The translations under genes and the position numbers were made by a program. The notes beneath the pieces are model-generated. The model was not told the origin of the DNA and searched no databases. It saw nothing but the letters and a program-made list of their open reading frames with translations. A stretch of DNA of 64,000 nt from an uncultured Marinobacter sp. (GTDB lineage Bacteria > Pseudomonadota > Gammaproteobacteria > Pseudomonadales > Oleiphilaceae), in the NCBI RefSeq assembly GCF_947259545.1, contig NZ_CAMYMK010000009.1, forward strand, positions 1 through 64,000, given 5' to 3'. The number at the start of each line of letters is the position of its first letter. Positions within the stretch are counted from its first letter, which is position 1. Shown here piece after piece: positions 55,135 through 64,000 of this stretch.

Positions 55135-56235
55135 ATGAAACTGACGATCAGCCGAGAATCACTGCTTACCCCGTTGCAATCCATTGCCGGGGTAGTGGAA
55201 CGCAAACAGACCATGCCGGTACTGTCCAATGTGTTGCTGGTGGCCGAGGACAACACCCTCACCATGACTGGCACCAATATGGAAGTGGAGTTGGTGGGTC
55301 GAATCACGCCTGTGCATGTGGACCAGCCGGGGAAAATTACGGTGCCCGCACGAAAGCTCGCAGATATCTGCCGGGCGCTGGGGGATGAGGCACCGATCGA
55401 ATTGGCCCAGGAAGGAGACCGACTGCACCTTCGTTGTGGCGCGAGTCATTTTACCCTGTCGACGTTGCCGGCTGAGCATTTCCCGAATGTTGAGGACGAT
55501 GCGGAAAGTTTCCGTCTTGATGTGCCACAGAAAGAATTGAGTCGTATGCTGGATGCCACGGCATTCGCCATGGCACAGCAGGACGTTCGCTATTACCTGA
55601 ACGGGTTGTTGCTGGAAGTGGATCAGGGGCACATACGGACTGTGGCCACCGATGGTCACCGCCTGGCGATGGCGCATTTCGACCTGCCGACCGGTAGTGA
55701 TCTCCGTCAGGTGATCGTGCCGCGCAAAGGTGTACTGGAACTGGCGCGGCTGCTGGACGATGTGGAGACACCGGTTACCCTGGTGATCGGTGACAATCAT
55801 CTGCGGGCGACGGTTGGCAGTTATACCTTCACGTCCAAACTGATTGAAGGCAAATTCCCGGACTACAATCGTGTTATCCCCCGTGGCGGCGATAAGGTCG
55901 TCCTCGCCGATCGGGCAACGCTGAAGAATACGCTGCAACGGGCGGGTATTCTGTCCCACGAGAATATCCGCGGTGTGCGATTGAATCTGGCACCCAATGA
56001 GCTGCAGGTCTTCGCCAACAACCCGGATCAGGAACAGGCCGAAGACGCGCTGCCAGTGGAGTATCAGGGCGAATCACTGCAGATTGGCTTTAATGTAGGC
56101 TACCTGGTGGATGTCATGAACGCGCTGGACGAGGACCAGGTCAAGATTACCCTGGCCAACCCTAACAGCAGTGCGTTGATCGAGGCCCAGAACGACAATC
56201 GCTGTCTGTACGTGGTCATGCCCATGCGCCTGTAA
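55135..56235 (+). CDS. dnaN: DNA polymerase III beta clamp
   Basis: MKLTISRESLLTPLQSIAGVVERKQTMPVLSN..VVMPMRL. Confidence 0.99.
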   Translation: MKLTISRESLLTPLQSIAGVVERKQTMPVLSNVLLVAEDNTLTMTGTNMEVELVGRITPVHVDQPGKITVPARKLADICRALGDEAPIELAQEGDRLHLRCGASHFTLSTLPAEHFPNVEDDAESFRLDVPQKELSRMLDATAFAMAQQDVRYYLNGLLLEVDQGHIRTVATDGHRLAMAHFDLPTGSDLRQVIVPRKGVLELARLLDDVETPVTLVIGDNHLRATVGSYTFTSKLIEGKFPDYNRVIPRGGDKVVLADRATLKNTLQRAGILSHENIRGVRLNLAPNELQVFANNPDQEQAEDALPVEYQGESLQIGFNVGYLVDVMNALDEDQVKITLANPNSSALIEAQNDNRCLYVVMPMRL

Positions 56236-56326
56236 TATTGATTGAACCGGGCCACAGGCATGAGTGGCCCGTACGGATGTCGGGGATTGGTTATACACCG
56301 GGTTCAGTAAATATTGAGGTGATGAG

Positions 56327-57604
56327 ATGATGAAGGGAACAGTGACCAACAGTATCAAGGGCGCATTCCGTATTGGCCAGACGGTATCCATACTGGGTCG
56401 TACCGGCGTTAACTGGTTGCGGGGAGATCGCCCGCCAACGCCACGGCTGTTACGTCAGACTTTTGAATCTCTCGGTGCAACGTACATCAAGCTGGGACAG
56501 TTTATTGCCAGTTCTCCCACGTTTTTCCCCAAGGAATACGTGGAAGAGTTTCAGTATTGTCTGGACAAGACCCCTAACCTGCCCTTCAGCGTGATCAAAA
56601 AAATCATCCGTGAAGAGCTCGACCGTCCGATCGATCAGGTCTTTGCGGAGATTGATCCGGTCGCCCTGGCTTCCGCCTCTATTGCCCAGGTTCACTCTGC
56701 CAAGCTGCTGACCGGCGAGGATGTGGTCATCAAGGTGCAGAAGCCCGGGGTGGAAAACATTCTGCTGACGGATCTGAATTTCCTCTATCTGTCCGCAAAG
56801 ATCCTCGAAACGCTGGCACCAAAGCTGTCCTGGACGTCCCTCTCCGGTATCGTCGAGGAAATCCAGCGGACGATGATGGAAGAGTGCGACTTTATCAAGG
56901 AAGCCAACAACCTCAAGGTGTTCCGTCATTTCCTGCAGACCACCCATAACGAGGACGCGGCCGTTCCGCTGGTTTACGAGCATTGCAGTACCCGCCGTAT
57001 TCTCACCATGGAGCGATTCCACGGTGTTCCCCTGACGGATCTGGAAAGCATTCGCGGTTATGCCCGCGATCCGGAACGCACCCTGATCACGGCAATGAAT
57101 ACCTGGTTTTCCAGCCTGACCCAGTGCGAGTTTTTCCATGCGGATGTGCATGCCGGCAACCTGATGGTGTTGAAGGACGGTCGTGTCGGATTCATCGATT
57201 TCGGTATCGTGGGGCGCATCCGCCCGGATACCTGGCAGGCCGTTAGTGATTTCATCTCCGCGGTCATGGTCGGCAATTTCGAAGGGATGGCCGACGCGAT
57301 GATTCGGATTGGTATTACTCACGAGCATGTGGAAGTCTCGGCCCTGGCCAACGACCTTCGCAAGCTGTATCAGCAGATGGACACCATGGTTCCGGACCAG
57401 GTGCCATACGAAGCGGATCAGGCTGAGGACGACGTCAACAACATCCTGATGGACATGGTCAAGATTGGCGAAAGTCATGGCCTGCACTTTCCCAGGGAAT
57501 TTGCGCTTTTGCTGAAACAGTTCCTGTATTTCGATCGCTACGTACACATCCTGGCGCCGGAAATGGATGTGTTTATGGATGAGCGGTTGAACATGCTCCA
57601 CTGA
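56327..57604 (+). CDS. AarF/ABC1/UbiB atypical kinase family protein
   Basis: SLGATYIKLGQFIASSPTFFP (KxGQ), ASASIAQVHSAKL, FFHADVHAGNLMVLKDGRVGFIDFGIVG. Confidence 0.93.
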   Translation: MMKGTVTNSIKGAFRIGQTVSILGRTGVNWLRGDRPPTPRLLRQTFESLGATYIKLGQFIASSPTFFPKEYVEEFQYCLDKTPNLPFSVIKKIIREELDRPIDQVFAEIDPVALASASIAQVHSAKLLTGEDVVIKVQKPGVENILLTDLNFLYLSAKILETLAPKLSWTSLSGIVEEIQRTMMEECDFIKEANNLKVFRHFLQTTHNEDAAVPLVYEHCSTRRILTMERFHGVPLTDLESIRGYARDPERTLITAMNTWFSSLTQCEFFHADVHAGNLMVLKDGRVGFIDFGIVGRIRPDTWQAVSDFISAVMVGNFEGMADAMIRIGITHEHVEVSALANDLRKLYQQMDTMVPDQVPYEADQAEDDVNNILMDMVKIGESHGLHFPREFALLLKQFLYFDRYVHILAPEMDVFMDERLNMLH

Positions 57605-57686
57605 CCAACAAACCTGTCGTGGAGGCAAAACGATTGTTGGCAAATGCGCCTTAATCGTCGCCTTCCGGCTGAGGGTTTTGTACACT

Positions 57687-57720
57687 AAGGCAGCACTCGT
57701 TAGGCGGGTGCTGCCTTTTT
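57687..57720 (+). terminator. Intrinsic terminator after the AarF-like gene
   Basis: AAGGCAGCAC...GTGCTGCCTTTTT. Confidence 0.85.
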
Positions 57721-57756
57721 CATTTCTGACACATTCTCCGGTAATCCCCTGACTCT

Positions 57757-58887
57757 ATGGCGCTGGTCAAACTGCAAACGGAACACTTCCGGAACCTATC
57801 CTCCGCGCCTGTTACTTTTTCTCCGTCCTTCAACCTGTTGTTTGGGGAAAACGGCAGCGGAAAAACCAGTGTGCTTGAAGCGATTGGTTATCTCGGTCTT
57901 GGACGGTCCTTTCGGGTCAGCCGGCACCAGGCCGTGGTTCAACACGGGCAACAGCGGCTGACCGTATTCGGCGGGTTGGATCAGGGCCACGATGACAGAA
58001 TGAGCGAGGGACAAGAACCCGGCCAACTGGTACATCGATTGGGCTTCGCCCGGGATGTCGGTCGCAAGGAAACCACGTTACGGGTGGATGGTGAGGCGGT
58101 GAAGAATCTGTCGTCAGTCGCCCGTCATCTTCCAGTATCGGTGATTGATCCGGGAGTTTTTGACATCGTTGCCGGTGGCCCGGGAAAACGTCGGCAATTT
58201 CTGGACTGGGCAGTGTTCCACGTGGAACCTTCCTTCGCGAATGTGTGGCAACAGTGTCAAAGAGTGACGTCACAGCGGAATCAGACGCTGAGAAATGGTA
58301 GACTAGACGAAGCCTTAATTCGGGTCTGGGACAGTCAGTATACCCAGCTGGCAAATCGCCTGACCGAAGCAAGACAGGCCGCCTTTGCCCTCTTTGAGTC
58401 GGCGTTTGAAAGCCTGCTTCAGGAAGTGGACGCACCGTGGGTTGAAGGCATGAAAATGGATTTTTATCCGGGCTGGGATGTCAGCCAGCCACTCTCCGAT
58501 GTGCTCGCAGCTCATCGGGAACAAGAGCTGCGAATGGGGCACACGCTGTATGGCCCTAATCGTGCTGATGTGAAGTTGCGGTTTCAGGGCAGGCCGGTTG
58601 CGGAGACCTTTTCCAGAGGTCAGCAAAAAACCCTCGTGATTCTGATGAAGATTGCTCAGGGTATGGTTTTGAGCAGTCTTGGTAAGCAGGTGACGTTCTT
58701 GCTGGATGACATCAATGCGGAGCTGGATGTCAGCCATCGAGCCATGCTTGCTCAGAAATTGTATGAACTTCGATGCCAGGTCTTTATAACCTCCATCGAA
58801 CCGCCCCGCCCTGATGAATTGTGGCGGGATGCGAAACCGGACTATCGGATGTTCCACGTGGAACATGGAAAATTGAAGGAAGAATAA
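57757..58887 (+). CDS. recF: DNA replication and repair protein RecF
   Basis: FNLLFGENGSGKTSVLEAIGYLGLGRSFR; FSRGQQKTLVILMKIAQG. Confidence 0.97.
   Translation: MALVKLQTEHFRNLSSAPVTFSPSFNLLFGENGSGKTSVLEAIGYLGLGRSFRVSRHQAVVQHGQQRLTVFGGLDQGHDDRMSEGQEPGQLVHRLGFARDVGRKETTLRVDGEAVKNLSSVARHLPVSVIDPGVFDIVAGGPGKRRQFLDWAVFHVEPSFANVWQQCQRVTSQRNQTLRNGRLDEALIRVWDSQYTQLANRLTEARQAAFALFESAFESLLQEVDAPWVEGMKMDFYPGWDVSQPLSDVLAAHREQELRMGHTLYGPNRADVKLRFQGRPVAETFSRGQQKTLVILMKIAQGMVLSSLGKQVTFLLDDINAELDVSHRAMLAQKLYELRCQVFITSIEPPRPDELWRDAKPDYRMFHVEHGKLKEE
58214..58229. promoter_or_regulatory. parS centromere-like site
   Basis: TGTTCCACGTGGAACC, near-perfect palindrome matching parS-type sequence. Confidence 0.9.
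58850..58865. promoter_or_regulatory. parS centromere-like site
   Basis: TGTTCCACGTGGAACA, perfect 16-bp palindrome. Confidence 0.92.
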
Positions 58888-61377
<2,490 letters not shown>

Positions 61378-61398
61378 TCAACGATGTCAGGAAGGCAG

Positions 61399-61429
61399 AA
61401 AAAAAGGCGACCGAATGGTCGCCTTTTTT
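61399..61429 (+). terminator. Bidirectional intrinsic terminator between gyrB and the convergent membrane-protein gene
   Basis: AAAAAAGGCGACC-GAAT-GGTCGCCTTTTTT. Confidence 0.93.
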
Positions 61430-61457
61430 ATGATAAATCAGAAAGTTGTGATGCCAT

Positions 61458-62213
61458 TTAGTGTCCGGAATCGGACGAGTTGCTGTTCTCGTGCTGGGCA
61501 GCGAGATGCGGTGCCATGACTTCTTCGAGGGTATAGCCGGTGAGCCGGCGAATGGAGCGCCACAGATAATAGAAAATCGCGATCATCATGATCATTGAGG
61601 GGATGGCGATCATCGGATAACTCACCAGCGTCATCCGGCCAAGTTCCTCGTTGAAGGCCTGTGTGCCGGAAGGGCTGACCACAATCCACCTGGCCAGCAC
61701 ATAGTTCATGATGGAGGAAAACAGGAACGTCAGGCTGAAGAAATACGTTGCCTTCAGCAGTCTTGCCTCAAACTCCCCCTCACTGCCCTGCTCTTTCAAC
61801 GCGGCCTGGATCTTGTCGACGTTCAGGACCGACGGGTTGTACAGCAAGGTACGCACCAGGGGGTATCTGGTGCGTGTGGATATCAACACCGCCAGGCCAA
61901 TGATGGCGGGAATAGCCGCCTCCTTGATCGCCAGCCAGCCGGCATCCAGCTCCATCAACCCGATACCACCGGTCAGACCCACACTGATCAGGCCCAGCAC
62001 CGCAATGAAATTCTTCTTGTGGTACCTGACCAGCTCAAACAACCCCCAGCCCAGCGGAAAGGCTAGGCCGATAAGCAGGGCATTCACGCTGCCCAGGTGC
62101 TCATCACCGCTGAATTTCATGAGGATCACAGAGGGGACGATAATGCTGACTAACAAGTCGACCCAGGGTCTGGGTTTGTGGTCCGGAATATTCGAGGAAT
62201 TTGGAGAAGTCAT
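61458..62213 (-). CDS. Conserved multi-TM membrane protein (VC0807-like)
   Basis: 251 aa, ~6 hydrophobic segments; PWVDLLVSIIVPSVILMKF. Confidence 0.6.
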   Translation of the reverse strand: MTSPNSSNIPDHKPRPWVDLLVSIIVPSVILMKFSGDEHLGSVNALLIGLAFPLGWGLFELVRYHKKNFIAVLGLISVGLTGGIGLMELDAGWLAIKEAAIPAIIGLAVLISTRTRYPLVRTLLYNPSVLNVDKIQAALKEQGSEGEFEARLLKATYFFSLTFLFSSIMNYVLARWIVVSPSGTQAFNEELGRMTLVSYPMIAIPSMIMMIAIFYYLWRSIRRLTGYTLEEVMAPHLAAQHENSNSSDSGH

Positions 62214-62310
62214 CGCTTAGCCTGATTGGTGAAACAGCAGCAGACCGATAGGCACTGCCGGAGATCGTTCCGGCAGTATACGATGAATTGAACGGGTTAC
62301 GTAAGCGGGA

Positions 62311-64000
62311 TCAGAAGCTTCCCGAAGTACTCGCCGTGGACCCCGCATCTCCTGTTTGCAGCAGGTTGTTGTCACCGGATTGCCACACTAACTGGCTATC
62401 CGGGTCGGTTTCACTGCGTTTGATACACTTCCATTCGATACCGGCATTAGCCGGCATGGTGAAGGTACCGTTCCAGGACGGGTAATTTTCCGGATCCAGT
62501 TTCAGTGCGCTGGCAGGTGACCAGTTGCCCAGCGCCTCATTGTTGCCAGTCACATACACGCTTTGGCCCCAGTCGGTGTAGCCGTTGGCGCATGCAAAGG
62601 ATACCGAAACACCCTCACCGTCATTGGGCTCTTCGATCCCGCCACAGGGTGCCCCTGTATGCAGTGCCGCTGCCTCCATCGCCGGAATATCCAGCGTCAC
62701 CTGTCCGCCCTGGACAGTAATGCAGCTACCGTTGCCGGCGACGTTGGTGTACTCCCCGTCCGGAAGAGCGGTATTGAAGGTCCGTGACAGACTCCCCCCT
62801 TCCCGGTTGATCGCCACAAAGCCTTTGCTGCCCCGGTTGAAGGCAATCTGATTATTGCCGTTATCCCACCAGCCGGATACCCCGGTGCCATCGGTCACGT
62901 TGCGGAATTCCACCATATTGGCAATCGCGTCCCAGCGATGTTCACAGATCCAGGCGTCACCGCATTGCGCGCTGCCATTCTGGTAAACCGTCTGGGCGGG
63001 TGGGCCCTGATCACCGTCGGAAAAGTTGTAGCTGGACATCACCTTCGGATACCCATAGGGCCAGGCCAACATGAATACGTTGGCAAGGTTGTACACACTG
63101 CCGTCCTTGTAGGTCACAACGTTGCTACCGCCGGCACCATGGCCACGCTGATTGTCATGGTTATCGGTGAACACCACGGCATCCCCGCCGGCCAGAAAGC
63201 CCCAGCTCTCACCAAAGCTGTTCAGATTGGCCAGTTGCTGGTTCTTGAAGACATCGCCAATGGAGGCACTGTAGCGAAACTCCGTGACATCGGAAATGCC
63301 GGTGTACTCCCCGGCACTCACCGCCTCGCCTCCCAGGTCGATCACCTCCTGAAACACATAGAGCGGATCATTCAATCCCGACAGAATGCCGCTGATGTCG
63401 GACGGCGACATGTGCTTGGCAGCATCAATGCGAATACCCTTCACACCCAGGGATGTCAGATGGTTCAGGTACCCGGCAATCGTGTTCTGCACATAGCTAT
63501 CCGCAGTATCCAGGTCCGGCAAGCCGACCAACTGGCAGTTACGCACCCGCCAGGCATCGTTGCCGTAGTCTTCCGGATTGATGGTGCAGGGGGAGTGAAA
63601 ATCGTTGCTGCTGTAGATGGGATAGCTGAAAGAACCGGAGTCATAGCTCGAGCCGGCGGTGCCTGTTCCGGAACCATTGGCCATATGATTGATCACCGCA
63701 TCGGCATAAACCTCCACGCCGGCGGCATTACAGCGCTGAACCATATCCGCAAAGGCATTGGCATCACCACTGCGACCTTGCAACTGATAACTGACCGGCT
63801 GATACCGGGTCCACCAGGCACTGCCCTGAATGTGCTCCTGAGGCGGCGACACCTGCACAGCACTGAAACCTTTCGGCCCGAGGAAATTCTCACATTCCTG
63901 AGCGACGTCGCTCCATTTCCATTCGAACAGATGAACAAACGCCCCCGCATGGGCCTGTTGGGTGGGTAACGCCATGGCCACGCCAAGGGCGGCGCCGGCG
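62311..64000 (-). CDS. Secreted GH13 alpha-amylase with C-terminal CBM20-like starch-binding domain (5' end beyond the window)
   Basis: VEVYADAVINHMA, GIRIDAAKHM, VVFTDNHDNQRGHG; C-term VSVSFACANGYTDWGQSVYVTGNNEALGNWSPASALKLDPENYPSWNGTF; signal peptide continues past 63981. Confidence 0.92.
   Translation of the reverse strand, partial: AGAALGVAMALPTQQAHAGAFVHLFEWKWSDVAQECENFLGPKGFSAVQVSPPQEHIQGSAWWTRYQPVSYQLQGRSGDANAFADMVQRCNAAGVEVYADAVINHMANGSGTGTAGSSYDSGSFSYPIYSSNDFHSPCTINPEDYGNDAWRVRNCQLVGLPDLDTADSYVQNTIAGYLNHLTSLGVKGIRIDAAKHMSPSDISGILSGLNDPLYVFQEVIDLGGEAVSAGEYTGISDVTEFRYSASIGDVFKNQQLANLNSFGESWGFLAGGDAVVFTDNHDNQRGHGAGGSNVVTYKDGSVYNLANVFMLAWPYGYPKVMSSYNFSDGDQGPPAQTVYQNGSAQCGDAWICEHRWDAIANMVEFRNVTDGTGVSGWWDNGNNQIAFNRGSKGFVAINREGGSLSRTFNTALPDGEYTNVAGNGSCITVQGGQVTLDIPAMEAAALHTGAPCGGIEEPNDGEGVSVSFACANGYTDWGQSVYVTGNNEALGNWSPASALKLDPENYPSWNGTFTMPANAGIEWKCIKRSETDPDSQLVWQSGDNNLLQTGDAGSTASTSGSF

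Overview
This window is a gammaproteobacterial chromosomal segment around the replication origin. Gene content and codon usage look Marinobacter-like, but that is inference. On the right is rpmH/rnpA/yidD/yidC/mnmE – oriC – dnaA – dnaN – (AarF/UbiB-like kinase gene) – recF (with two embedded parS palindromes) – gyrB. On the left are mnmG/rsmG/parA/parB, a complete atpIBEFHAGDC operon and glmU/glmS. The normally adjacent mnmG and mnmE are separated by about 18 kb of accessory DNA. That DNA holds an RND pump, an acyl-CoA dehydrogenase, a Fur-box-associated hydroxamate NIS siderophore locus with a fused acyltransferase–synthetase, a TonB receptor, a stand-alone ectoine hydroxylase and an orphan periplasmic binding protein. 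An AT-rich region with DnaA boxes upstream of mnmG resembles a second, E. coli-type origin locus. The far left contains two integron-type gene cassettes with well-formed attC sites, no integrase in view, and an IS3-family element next to them. A class Ia ribonucleotide reductase operon lies behind predicted NrdR boxes and a cobalamin riboswitch, which contains an unusually long (27 bp perfect, ~35 bp total) hairpin. A tandem glycine riboswitch precedes a DadA-like FAD oxidoreductase. All calls come from reading the sequence; no database search or folding program was run.
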